From Lacisediminihabitans sp046156175 (GTDB lineage Bacteria; Actinomycetota; Actinomycetes; Actinomycetales; Microbacteriaceae): a DNA stretch of 64,000 nucleotides. The notes beneath the pieces are model-generated. The model did no database searches and was not told the origin of the DNA. It worked only from the letters and a program-made list of their open reading frames with translations. Each line of letters starts with the position of its first letter. The first letter of the stretch is position 1. The stretch spans positions 62,001-126,000 of the forward strand of contig NZ_JAYLVL010000001.1 of assembly GCF_046156175.1 (NCBI RefSeq), read 5' to 3'. A program made the position numbers and the translations under genes. Below are positions 27,250 to 34,989 of the stretch, in pieces.

Positions 27250-27657
27250 CTAGGCTGCGAGCATCGAGTCCATCATCTTCTGGCAGGCCATCGCGCACTG
27301 GCGGCAGACCTCGGCGCACATCGCGCAGTCGGCGCTCATCCCGGCCATCGCCTCGCACTCGTCGGCGCAGCTCATGCCGGCCACCACCATGGCCTGAAGC
27401 ATCGCCATCATCGCCGGCCCGTTCATGCCGTTCGGGCGGAGCATCATGCGCATCATGGTGTTCGCCATATCGGCAGAGTTCTGGCACATGGCCGCACACA
27501 TCGCCATCTCCGCTGACATGGCCATCGAGCCGGCGCACATCGTGCAAGCCTGCTCGCAGGCCGAGCAGGCTTCGATGCATTCCTGCATCGCCCCCATGTC
27601 CATGCCCTGCATGGCGTCGGAGTGCATTTCCATCATCTGCATCGCGGTGTTCGACAT
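27250..27657 (-). CDS. Cys/Met-rich four-helix-bundle copper-binding protein (DUF326-type)
   Basis: 135 residues, of which 33 are Met and 14 Cys. Cys residues fall in helical CxxC and CxxxC spacings (CIEACSACEQAC, CADECEAM, CAMCAEVCRQC) along four predicted helices, as in copper storage proteins whose bundles are lined with Cys. No signal peptide, so cytosolic; likely role is binding Cu(I). The N-terminal 25 residues are especially Met-rich. Copper as the metal is inferred from family resemblance. No copper ATPase or CopY/CsoR lies nearby. Confidence 0.8.
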   Translation of the reverse strand: MSNTAMQMMEMHSDAMQGMDMGAMQECIEACSACEQACTMCAGSMAMSAEMAMCAAMCQNSADMANTMMRMMLRPNGMNGPAMMAMLQAMVVAGMSCADECEAMAGMSADCAMCAEVCRQCAMACQKMMDSMLAA

Positions 27658-27844
27658 CGTTTTCAGTCCACCCTGGGCTGACTCGCGTCGGAGGGTCCGG
27701 CGGTGCTGAGTAACGGCCCGATCGGCTCCAACCTACGCCTCGGGGATGCCGTTGTCTGTCCCTCCCGGCGCTGTGACTTCCCCGGGTCAGACGTCAGGAC
27801 AGCCGGCCCAGGCACCCCAGCTTCGAGGGTCGTAGGCTCGAGGT

Positions 27845-28132
27845 ATGCCCACTCGCGCCGAATTCACGCCCCCCGCAGGTTCCGTCCTGATGTTCTCCAC
27901 CACGTGGTGCGGCTACTGCCGCAACCTCAAGGGCCAGCTCGAGCGCGCGGGCGTGCCCTACACCGAGGTGAACATCGAAGAGGTGGACGGAACGGCCGAG
28001 CTCGTCGCCGAGGTGAACGGTGGCAACCAGACCGTGCCAACCCTCGTCTTCCCCGACGGATCGACCGCCACGAATCCCTCGCTCGCGACAGTGCAGGCTC
28101 GCCTGATGGATGCGGCTTCCGCGGGTCGATGA
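27845..28132 (+). CDS. Mycoredoxin / glutaredoxin-like protein
   Basis: 95 residues with a thioredoxin fold: FSTTWCGYCRNLK holds the CGYC active site, TVPTLVF the cis-Pro loop. CGYC is the motif of actinobacterial mycoredoxin, which reduces mycothiol mixed disulfides. TAGGCT at 27833-27838 ends six bases before ATG: a leaderless message heading a three-gene operon with the two following genes, each overlapping its predecessor. Confidence 0.9.
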   Translation: MPTRAEFTPPAGSVLMFSTTWCGYCRNLKGQLERAGVPYTEVNIEEVDGTAELVAEVNGGNQTVPTLVFPDGSTATNPSLATVQARLMDAASAGR

Positions 28133-28572
28133 GCTTTCTCTCCGACGAGTCCCGGCGTTCCCTCGATTCGCTGGAGACCGCGACTGAGCCCCTCGATCGT
28201 CTTCGGGCGGTGCGGCAGGCATCTCTCGCGCTCGAGCGGGATCCCGCTCAGCTGCGGGCGGTGCGGGACTCCCTCGACTCCGGCGAGGGCTGGGACCGGG
28301 TAGCGGATGCCGCGGGCCTCGGAGTCGCAGCCGCCAAGTGGGGCTGGCAGGGATCTGACGAACAGATCGCCGAGCGACTGGCCGCCGGGCGCAAACGCTC
28401 CGCGCGCCCGAGCAGCGTGCCGACGGGACTTCCCGGAGAGTCCGTCGCCGACGCCGCACGCATCCTCGGGGTGACGGCGCAGGCGGTGTACCTGCGCATC
28501 AGCCGGGGAACCCTCATTGCGACGACCGTGACCCTCGACGACGGACGGTCCTACAAGCGGGTGCTGTTGTGA
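28129..28572 (+). CDS. HTH-containing hypothetical protein
   Basis: 147 residues. ATG overlaps the mycoredoxin stop (ATGA). The N-terminal half is helical; the C-terminal part (about 105-147) reads like a helix-turn-helix excisionase/MerR-type segment, SVADAARILGVTAQAVYLRISRG, followed by a short beta wing. No effector domain seen. Could be a DNA-binding regulator of the operon; function unproven. Confidence 0.65.
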   Translation: MSFLSDESRRSLDSLETATEPLDRLRAVRQASLALERDPAQLRAVRDSLDSGEGWDRVADAAGLGVAAAKWGWQGSDEQIAERLAAGRKRSARPSSVPTGLPGESVADAARILGVTAQAVYLRISRGTLIATTVTLDDGRSYKRVLL

Positions 28573-29219
28573 TGCCCGAACTCTCGACCATCCTTCTCAC
28601 CGGCTTCGAGGCCTTCGACGGCGCTGCATCGAACAGCTCCGGGGACGCGGTCGCACTCGTCGCGTCCCGGTGGAGCTCGCCGATCCGGCTCGTCACCGCG
28701 GTGCTGCCGGTCGTCTTCGACGCCGCTCCGCAGCTGCTCGGGAGTCTCATCGCTCAGCACCATCCCGAGTTGGTCATAGCCACCGGCCTCGCCAACGGGC
28801 GCCCCGCCATCACCCCCGAGCGACTCGCAATCAACCTGGCCGATGCACGGATTCCCGACAATGCCGGCGCTCAGCCGCTCGATGAACCGGTCGATGAGGC
28901 CGGGCCCGCCGCGTACTTCAGCGGATTGCCGGTCAAGGCGATAGTCGCGCGGCTGGCTGCCGAAGGGATTCCGTCCACCCTCTCGCAGACGGCGGGAACC
29001 TTCGTCTGCAACGCCGTGATGTACAGCCTGATGCGCACCGTCGCGGGCACCGACGTCCGCGCCGGTTTCATCCACGTGCCGTGCTCGCCCGAGCTCGCGG
29101 TGGGAACTGCGCATCCGAGTGTTCAGCTCGAGAGCATCGCGCGGGCACTGGAACTGGCGATCGAGGTCTGCTTAGAACCGGAATCCCTCGAACGGATCAG
29201 GGGCGGCGCGGAGCACTGA
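28572..29219 (+). CDS. pcp: Pyrrolidone-carboxylate peptidase (pyroglutamyl peptidase I)
   Basis: 215 residues from ATG 28572 (GTG 28569 also possible), overlapping the previous stop. C15 family catalytic triad: Glu in GRPAITPERLAIN, Cys in SQTAGTFVCNAVMY, His in AGFIHVPCSPE; also the N-terminal LLTGFEAFDG. The enzyme removes N-terminal pyroglutamate from peptides in the cytoplasm. Third gene of the mycoredoxin operon. Converges with the NUDIX gene, overlapping it by 23 bases. Confidence 0.92.
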   Translation: MPELSTILLTGFEAFDGAASNSSGDAVALVASRWSSPIRLVTAVLPVVFDAAPQLLGSLIAQHHPELVIATGLANGRPAITPERLAINLADARIPDNAGAQPLDEPVDEAGPAAYFSGLPVKAIVARLAAEGIPSTLSQTAGTFVCNAVMYSLMRTVAGTDVRAGFIHVPCSPELAVGTAHPSVQLESIARALELAIEVCLEPESLERIRGGAEH

Positions 29220-29697
29220 TCGGGAATGCCGGGTGGTCGGAGGACGACACGGTGCGCAGGTTTGCGCCGAACTCGAAGGTGGCCTTCACGAAGTGACCGG
29301 CCAGGGCGTCCTGCACCCAGTACCGGGCGTCATCCCACATGCGCCCGGTCGGGATCTCGGCCACCGGAAACCACTCGGGCACCAGCTCGTCGGACTCCCG
29401 GGCATCGCCGCGCCACTCCCGGCCGACGAACACCCACGAGCGTTGGCTCCAGGCCGGCTTGAACGGGAACGGGTAGGTCAGCTCGCCGACGAGTTCGACT
29501 CGGCCGAGTTCGATCGACGTCTCCTCCGCGACCTCTCGCCTGATCGCCTGCTCGGGAGTCTCCCCCGGTTCGATCTTTCCGCCGGGCCCGACGAGATTGC
29601 CCTCACCCAGCCCGAACTTCTTGCGGCCGAGCAGCACTTCCTCACCCCGCGCTCCCTGCCGAAGCAGATAGCAGACGCAGACCTCAGGCAATGGCAT
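29197..29697 (-). CDS. NUDIX hydrolase (MTH1/8-oxo-dGTPase-like)
   Basis: 166 residues. NUDIX box at about 39-61: GKIEPGETPEQAIRREVAEET, with all acidic metal ligands (REVAEE) but Thr where Gly is usual near the end. The preceding LVGPGGK and following LTYPFPFK resemble MTH1-type purine triphosphatases that clean oxidised nucleotides. Start at ATG 29697: TATGCT (29704-29709) ends six bases upstream. Its 3' end overlaps that of pcp by 23 bases. Confidence 0.88.
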   Translation of the reverse strand: MPLPEVCVCYLLRQGARGEEVLLGRKKFGLGEGNLVGPGGKIEPGETPEQAIRREVAEETSIELGRVELVGELTYPFPFKPAWSQRSWVFVGREWRGDARESDELVPEWFPVAEIPTGRMWDDARYWVQDALAGHFVKATFEFGANLRTVSSSDHPAFPISAPRRP

Positions 29698-29829
29698 CCG
29701 GCAAGCATAAGGGCCGCGGATAGCCTGTTCGAGGGCACGGGAGAGCGGGGATGCGCGGCCGAGACTGCGGGCGGCACCGGACCGAACGCGTGGTTCGTGC
29801 GCGGAGCGGCGAGCCATTATGGTGAAACC

Positions 29830-30516
29830 GTGACGAAGATGTCTGTTGTCGATTCCCCGGTGCGCACCGATGCTGCTGCCCTGCGCCGAATATTCGGGTT
29901 CCTGCGCATCGCCGTCGGGCTGCTCGTGCTCGCCGCGCTCGTCACCCAGGTGACCGCGGACCTGCTCCACGACTCGTTCAAACCCGGGGAGTACTTCAGT
30001 TACTTCACCATCGAGTCCAGCATGATGAATGTCGTGGTGCTGCTGGTCGGTGGCAGTGTCGCCCTTCGTGTTCCGCGGGACACCGAGCTGTTCACCAGCG
30101 TGCGGGTCGCCATCCTCTCCTACGCGGTGATCACCGGGCTGGTCTACAACGTGCTGCTACGCAACATCCCGGGCGATGGCAGCTACGAACCGCCGCGCTG
30201 GTGCAACGAGGTCATGCACGTCTGGGTGCCCATCTTCATCCTGCTCGACTGGTTGCTGGCTCCGGGGCGCGCCCGGGTACCGTGGAAGCGACTCTGGCTC
30301 GTCATCTCTTATCCGCTCGCCTGGCTGGCTTTCACCATGATCCGCGGCGCGATCACCGGCTGGTATCCCTACCCCTTCCTCGAGCCGACAGGTCCCGGTG
30401 GCATCCCGAGCCTTCTCGTCTACGTCATCGGGATCGCCGCGTTCATCGTGGCGGTGGCGTCGGCCGCCATCGGTTTTGCGCGCCTCACGGCGAGGGCTGA
30501 CCGCGCCGCGCCCTGA
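29830..30516 (+). CDS. Pr6Pr family membrane protein (first of two)
   Basis: 228 residues from GTG 29830, chosen because TATGGT (29818-29823) ends six bases before it. Six hydrophobic segments; family landmarks are FSYFTIESSMMN in segment 2, WCNEVMHVWVPIFILLDWLL in segment 4, and GAITGWYPYPFL near the end. The family resembles FAR-17a/AIG1-type hydrolase-like membrane proteins but function is unknown. It sits directly upstream of a permuted flavin oxidase, with a second copy of the family on the other side (31900-32673). Confidence 0.83.
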   Translation: MTKMSVVDSPVRTDAAALRRIFGFLRIAVGLLVLAALVTQVTADLLHDSFKPGEYFSYFTIESSMMNVVVLLVGGSVALRVPRDTELFTSVRVAILSYAVITGLVYNVLLRNIPGDGSYEPPRWCNEVMHVWVPIFILLDWLLAPGRARVPWKRLWLVISYPLAWLAFTMIRGAITGWYPYPFLEPTGPGGIPSLLVYVIGIAAFIVAVASAAIGFARLTARADRAAP

Positions 30517-30563
30517 GGCGCACGTCGGTCGCCCCCCGGTGTTCCGAGTACAGTGGCGCTGAG

Positions 30564-31961
30564 ATGTCGTTCAGCCGCCGCAGTTTCCTCCTCGGTGCAG
30601 GGTCAGGACTCTCCCTGCTCGTGGTGACCGCGTGCGTCGAAGAATCCCCTCGTCCGACGACGTCCCCGACGCCTTCCCCCACTCCGTCCTCCCCGGTGCC
30701 TCGGCCCTCCGGCATCGAACGGAGTGCGTGGTCGACGGATCCCTTCGCGCGCGGCTCTCAGAGTTTCCTCTCGCCCGGTGCGACCCCGCAGCATCGGGAT
30801 GATTTATCCCAGCCGGTCGGCGGACGGGTCTTCTTCGCCGGGGAGGCCACCTCTGCCGACCGTGCCGGAACGGTGCTCGGGGCCCAGCAGTCCGGGGCGA
30901 GAGTCGCCTCCGAGTTACTGGGGATCGTGTCAGCCGGCGAGAAGGTGGCGGTCATCGGCGCCGGCGCCGCCGGCACCGAAGCCGCTCGTGCGCTCGTGCG
31001 ACGCGGCGTCGACGTCATCGTGCTGGAAGCGCGGGATCGTGTCGGCGGGCGCATCGACACCCGCACGCCGAAGTCCTGGCCGCTCAGTGTCGAGCTCGGT
31101 GCGTGGCGGCTCGGCGAAGTGGCCGACCAGTCGCTGCTCTCGCGTCTCGCCGCGCTCGGCATCGAGTCGAACCCGCTCACCGGTCTTCGTGCCCAGGGAG
31201 TGGATGGACACACCGCGGACAACACGGTCGGGGGCCCGGCACTCGTCACCGCTCAGACCTGGGCCGAAGCCCAGCTCGTCGACCCGAGTCTCACCGCGGC
31301 GCTCGATGGTTCGGGGGCAGTGGCGACAGCGGCCGGCACCACCGTGGAGGGACTCGCCGGAAGTGATCTGCTCGACACCGCGCTGGCGACTCTCGCCGGG
31401 GTGACGGGAGCGAGCGCCTCGGAACTCTCCACCTGGTACGGCCTCGCGGACCTACCGCCCCGCGACAGGATCGTCACCGGCGGGTACTCGGGGCTCATCA
31501 CCGATGCTCTCGACGGTGTCCGGGTGTCCCTGTCCACAGCGGTGCTCGGCGTCTCCTACAGCGATTCGTCGGTGAGTCTCAAACTCGGTACGGGCGAATC
31601 CCTCACGGTGGACCGCGTCATCGTCACGGTGCCGCTCGGAGTGCTCAAGAAGAATGCTGTGGCCTTCGACCCCCTGCTGCCATTCCCCCACCGATCCGCC
31701 ATCGCCGCCCTCGGGATGGGCGCGGTGGAGACCGTCTGGTTGAGATTCGACAAGCCGTTCTGGTCGACGGATGCGGCGGTCTGGAGCCTCGTCGGCACCG
31801 AGAGCGACATCACGGACTGGGTCAACCTCCAGGCGATCACCGGCGAACCCGTCCTGGTGGGAATAGTCGGAGGCAAGGCGGCTCGACGCGTGGTGAAACT
31901 CAGCGACGACGACCTTCTGGAATCCGTTCTGGCGTCCCTCGCTCCGTTCGCGGAGGCGTGA
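30564..31961 (+). CDS. Circularly permuted flavin amine oxidase, Tat/lipoprotein signal
   Basis: 465 residues. The N-terminus has a twin-arginine motif (SRRSFLL) and a lipobox ending at Cys24, then a Thr/Ser/Pro linker to about 50, so the enzyme should be exported folded and lipid-anchored. Residues 56-119 hold what is normally the C-terminal FAD segment of monoamine oxidases (W, DPFARGS, FFAGEAT at 90-96, GTVLGAQQSGARVA). The normal N-terminal Rossmann motif GAGAAG follows at 132-137 with EARDRVGGRID. The chain ends at SDDDLLESVLASLAPFAEA, where the FAGEAT segment would usually follow. So the fold is complete but re-ordered. TACAGT at 30549-30554 ends nine bases before ATG. Substrate unknown. 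Confidence 0.85.
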   Translation: MSFSRRSFLLGAGSGLSLLVVTACVEESPRPTTSPTPSPTPSSPVPRPSGIERSAWSTDPFARGSQSFLSPGATPQHRDDLSQPVGGRVFFAGEATSADRAGTVLGAQQSGARVASELLGIVSAGEKVAVIGAGAAGTEAARALVRRGVDVIVLEARDRVGGRIDTRTPKSWPLSVELGAWRLGEVADQSLLSRLAALGIESNPLTGLRAQGVDGHTADNTVGGPALVTAQTWAEAQLVDPSLTAALDGSGAVATAAGTTVEGLAGSDLLDTALATLAGVTGASASELSTWYGLADLPPRDRIVTGGYSGLITDALDGVRVSLSTAVLGVSYSDSSVSLKLGTGESLTVDRVIVTVPLGVLKKNAVAFDPLLPFPHRSAIAALGMGAVETVWLRFDKPFWSTDAAVWSLVGTESDITDWVNLQAITGEPVLVGIVGGKAARRVVKLSDDDLLESVLASLAPFAEA

Positions 31962-32673
31962 GCGCCGCGCGCGCCTCCCAGCGTGCCGTCCAGCGCTCAC
32001 CGAGCGGCATGGTGCGACTCACCGCCACAAGCGCGGTCGAGATGCCCCCGAACAGCAGTACGGCGATCGAGCCGAAGTAGAAGAACTGTGCGACGTTGGC
32101 CAGCTGGGCCGGGTCGAGGAAGAAATAGGGGTACCAGCCCACGATGGGTCCTCGCGCGAGCGTGACCAGCCCCCAGCCCAGCATGAAGACGAGCACGATG
32201 GCGATGCTGCGCCACGGGGCGATGCCGCGCCCCGGGCCGATGATCCAGTCCAGAACGGCCACTGCCGGCAGCACGAAATGCAACACCACGTCGGACCAGG
32301 GCACGTCGATGCGGAAACCTCGCTCCCCCGACTGCTCGATGATCAGCGCGAAGATGATGCCGCACGACACCGTGCAGCTGAGCACGGTTGCCCGCGCCAG
32401 GTCCAGCCAGGGCGCATCATCCTGCCCCCGAAGCGAGACGACGGCGGCGATGATCGTCACGACCAGGAAAAGCATGCTGCTCTGGATGGTGAGGTAGGCG
32501 AAGAAGTTGCCTGGAGTGAAGGTCGCCGACCCGAGTCCCCAGAGGAAGCGGGAAACGAGGGCCACCAGGCAGACCGCCGCCATGAGCAGCCGGAGGGCGC
32601 CGAATGTCGCCCGTAGCTTCACCGTGCTGTCCACCTCCGCCGCGGTCCCAGGGAAAACTGGACTCGACCGCAC
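31900..32673 (-). CDS. Pr6Pr family membrane protein (second of two)
   Basis: 257 residues, GTG start at 32673 with TAGACT (32679-32684) ending five bases upstream. Six hydrophobic segments and the same landmarks as 29830-30516: FFAYLTIQSSMLF, DVVLHFVLPAVAVLDWII, and GPIVGWYPYFFL. Its basic C-terminal tail (RTERGTPERIPEGRRR) is encoded in a 62-base overlap with the end of the flavin oxidase gene on the opposite strand. Function unknown. Confidence 0.83.
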   Translation of the reverse strand: MRSSPVFPGTAAEVDSTVKLRATFGALRLLMAAVCLVALVSRFLWGLGSATFTPGNFFAYLTIQSSMLFLVVTIIAAVVSLRGQDDAPWLDLARATVLSCTVSCGIIFALIIEQSGERGFRIDVPWSDVVLHFVLPAVAVLDWIIGPGRGIAPWRSIAIVLVFMLGWGLVTLARGPIVGWYPYFFLDPAQLANVAQFFYFGSIAVLLFGGISTALVAVSRTMPLGERWTARWEARAALTPPRTERGTPERIPEGRRR

Positions 32674-32764
32674 CCTGCAGTCTACGAAGTCTCAGCACGT
32701 CGACCCGTCCGCCCCGCACGCCGAGAGCGACTCCGGAATCGGGAGGGAGGGCGCACGACGGGGG

Positions 32765-33904
32765 TCAGCTCGCGATTGCGGTGTGCTGCTGCCGCCGCGC
32801 GCGGACGCTCGCGGCCACTGTCGTTGCCGTGATCGTGAGCAGGGCACCGAGCAGCAGTGCGGCATCCTCTCCCGGCTGCAGAAGCCGGAGTTGGTTGCCG
32901 AGAGCCGCTGCGGCGATCGGAACCCCGAGTTGCCCCGCAGCAACCACACCGAGCAACAGGGGCTGGGAGACCAACCGGGCGGAGAGATGGCTGAGAATCG
33001 CGGCGGCTCCGAGGCACCCACCCAGCAGGATCATGCCGGGATGACTTCCGAGATCGGAGAGGCTTATCGACGCGCCGAGCCAGACGAAGAACAGTGGTCC
33101 GAAGAATCCCTCGGTGATGCCGAAGAGCTGACGGGCGAGCCGTCGCGGCTCGCCGATCGCCGCCACCACGAGCCCGAGCAGGAATCCCGCGAGGAGCACC
33201 GACACCTGTGCGAATTGGGCGAGCGCGGCGAGACCGAAGAGCAGGAGCAGGTTGATGCGCAGTTCGAGCGCGAACTTGCGACGCTCGGAGAGGCGACGCA
33301 CTCGCTTGCGCAGGCCATTGCGGTCCAGTGCGCGCAACGCGAAGAAGAGGATCACCGCCGCGGCCACGACGGCGATCGCGCCGATTCCCGTCGTGAGCGC
33401 CCGTGCGGGGTCGATCGCCAGGGGGAGAGCGATGATGCAGGCGGCATCCGCGATCGCCACCTGCGCGACGAGCTGGGTCGTGTCCCCGAGCTTCAGCGAG
33501 CCGACGATCGGCAGCACCAGCGCGGCGGATGACGAGGCGATCACCACCCCGTAGAGGGCGGCGTGCCCCGTACCGAACAGGGCAGCGAGCCCGATTCCGG
33601 CGAGAGCGGCGACCAGACCGACCAGTACCGCTCCGAGCGACCCCCTGCCGAGCGCCCGCCGAATCGTTCCCTCGCGAATGGGCACGTGTGAACCGACGAC
33701 GAACATGACGAGGGCGAAACCGACGTTGGCGAGCAGTGTGAACGTCGGCTCCTTCGAGTCGAGCAGACGAAGACCGGATGCCCCGACCAGCAGTCCCCCG
33801 AGCAGTTCACCCACCACGCCGGGCAGGTGCCAGGACTCGCGACCCGCGAGCAGCGGGCCGAGAAGCCCGACGAGCACGACGAGGGCGAGCAGGGAGAAGC
33901 TCAT
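32765..33904 (-). CDS. CPA2-family cation:proton antiporter
   Basis: 379 residues, 11-12 hydrophobic segments covering nearly the whole chain. Typical Kef/NapA-type features: LLGPLLAG and PGVVGELLGGLLVG at the N-terminus, GFALVMFVVGSHVP, and a central IVGSLKLGDTTQLVAQVAIADAA helix with the acidic residue of the exchanger core. No TrkA-N or TrkA-C domain is attached or adjacent, unlike the pair at 6546-8254. TAGCCT (33911-33916) ends six bases before ATG. Confidence 0.87.
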   Translation of the reverse strand: MSFSLLALVVLVGLLGPLLAGRESWHLPGVVGELLGGLLVGASGLRLLDSKEPTFTLLANVGFALVMFVVGSHVPIREGTIRRALGRGSLGAVLVGLVAALAGIGLAALFGTGHAALYGVVIASSSAALVLPIVGSLKLGDTTQLVAQVAIADAACIIALPLAIDPARALTTGIGAIAVVAAAVILFFALRALDRNGLRKRVRRLSERRKFALELRINLLLLFGLAALAQFAQVSVLLAGFLLGLVVAAIGEPRRLARQLFGITEGFFGPLFFVWLGASISLSDLGSHPGMILLGGCLGAAAILSHLSARLVSQPLLLGVVAAGQLGVPIAAAALGNQLRLLQPGEDAALLLGALLTITATTVAASVRARRQQHTAIAS

Positions 33905-33950
33905 GGCGTCAGGCTAACCTGCCGCACGTGCGGAGCGGTTGCGGCCCGCA

Positions 33951-34508
33951 TCAGGTGCCGGAATGTGCCTGGCGCAACCAGTCGAGCAGCTCGGGATCCG
34001 GTCCAGAGTCGTCATCGACGCGGACACGATGGGTGACCATCGTGTTCCACGATCTGGCCGCCTCGAAACGCTCTGTCGGGGCCACGCCCTTCCGCTTGAT
34101 CCCGATGTCGAGACGCGCGGCAGTGGGGAGCAGGATTGCGAACTTGCGACCGTCGGAGACCAGGCTGAGGTAGGTGTTGGTTGGCGCGAGGCTGAGATCC
34201 CGCCCGGACCCCCGCAATGCCTCGATGAGCATGTCCGCGAACTGGCGCCAGTGGGCCTTGGCTCCCGCGAAGATCGCGTCGATCCTGTCGTCGGAGCTTC
34301 CCGAAGCTCGACCGTTCGGGGTGAGGATCGAGATGAGCGCCATCGCGTGACCCGGCCCGAGGTCGAAATCCGTCTTCAACCAGCTCTTGATCTGGCCAGC
34401 GGTGACCCCGGGCTCGAGCAAGCCCTTGTCGCGTGCGAGTGGTCGGAAGTCCTCGGGGTCGAGACCCGTCTTCGCCTTGATGGTGTCCAGATACGCCTGG
34501 AAGGTCAT
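33951..34508 (-). CDS. DUF4287 and DUF5655 domain protein
   Basis: 185 residues. The first 70 match DUF4287 (MTFQAYLDTIKAKTGLDPEDF, QIKSWLKTDFDLGPGHAMAL). Residues about 85-170 match DUF5655, a domain seen at the ends of predicted transport or nuclease proteins (VSDGRKFAILLPTAARLDIGIK). No enzymatic motif. Begins four bases after the DUF2834 gene ends, so they form an operon. Confidence 0.83.
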   Translation of the reverse strand: MTFQAYLDTIKAKTGLDPEDFRPLARDKGLLEPGVTAGQIKSWLKTDFDLGPGHAMALISILTPNGRASGSSDDRIDAIFAGAKAHWRQFADMLIEALRGSGRDLSLAPTNTYLSLVSDGRKFAILLPTAARLDIGIKRKGVAPTERFEAARSWNTMVTHRVRVDDDSGPDPELLDWLRQAHSGT

Positions 34509-34512
34509 GGCG

Positions 34513-34914
34513 TCACTCCCCCGGGTCGGGCGGGCGCACGCCGACAACCGAGCGCCGGGTGATCGTTCGTTCGCGCATGGCCAGGAACAGGGGGAAGACG
34601 AACGCGAAGGCGGTGATGCCGGCGAGGACGACATAGATCCAGCCACCCCGGAGTCCGAGCCGCCGGGACTCCACGATGATGAGGATGCTGCCGGCGACCG
34701 CAGCGATCAGCAGGTCGACGGTGAGCGACGACACGGCCGGACCGCTGCTGACCCAGTCGCCCACGAAATCGCGAACCTGCACGATCGCGGAGATATTGAA
34801 ACTCCAGGTGCCGATCAGGCCGATGATCGCGAGAACGAGATAGATCACGGCGAGGGGGGTCCAGTGCTGGGTGATGCCGCTGCGGGGTGACCCGGTGCCG
34901 GCTGGAGGTGTCAT
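34513..34914 (-). CDS. DUF2834 small membrane protein
   Basis: 133 residues with three hydrophobic segments. DUF2834 pattern: AVIYLVLAIIGLIGTWSFN, a DLLIAAVAGSILIIVESRRLG segment and FVFPLFLAMRER. Role unknown. CATCAT ends six bases before ATG at 34914, a plausible leaderless promoter. First gene of a two-gene operon with the DUF4287 gene. Confidence 0.82.
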   Translation of the reverse strand: MTPPAGTGSPRSGITQHWTPLAVIYLVLAIIGLIGTWSFNISAIVQVRDFVGDWVSSGPAVSSLTVDLLIAAVAGSILIIVESRRLGLRGGWIYVVLAGITAFAFVFPLFLAMRERTITRRSVVGVRPPDPGE

Positions 34915-34989
34915 CCACCCATGATGGCCGCTGGTGCTGGCATCCGCACCCCGTCGACTCTCATCGCTCGCGCCTAGAATTTGCAGACT

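Noticed and set aside
34981..34983. TTG as start of the gamma-glutamyltransferase gene
   Set aside because: It directly abuts the TAGAAT hexamer, so it could not be in the transcript; GTG 34990 fits better.
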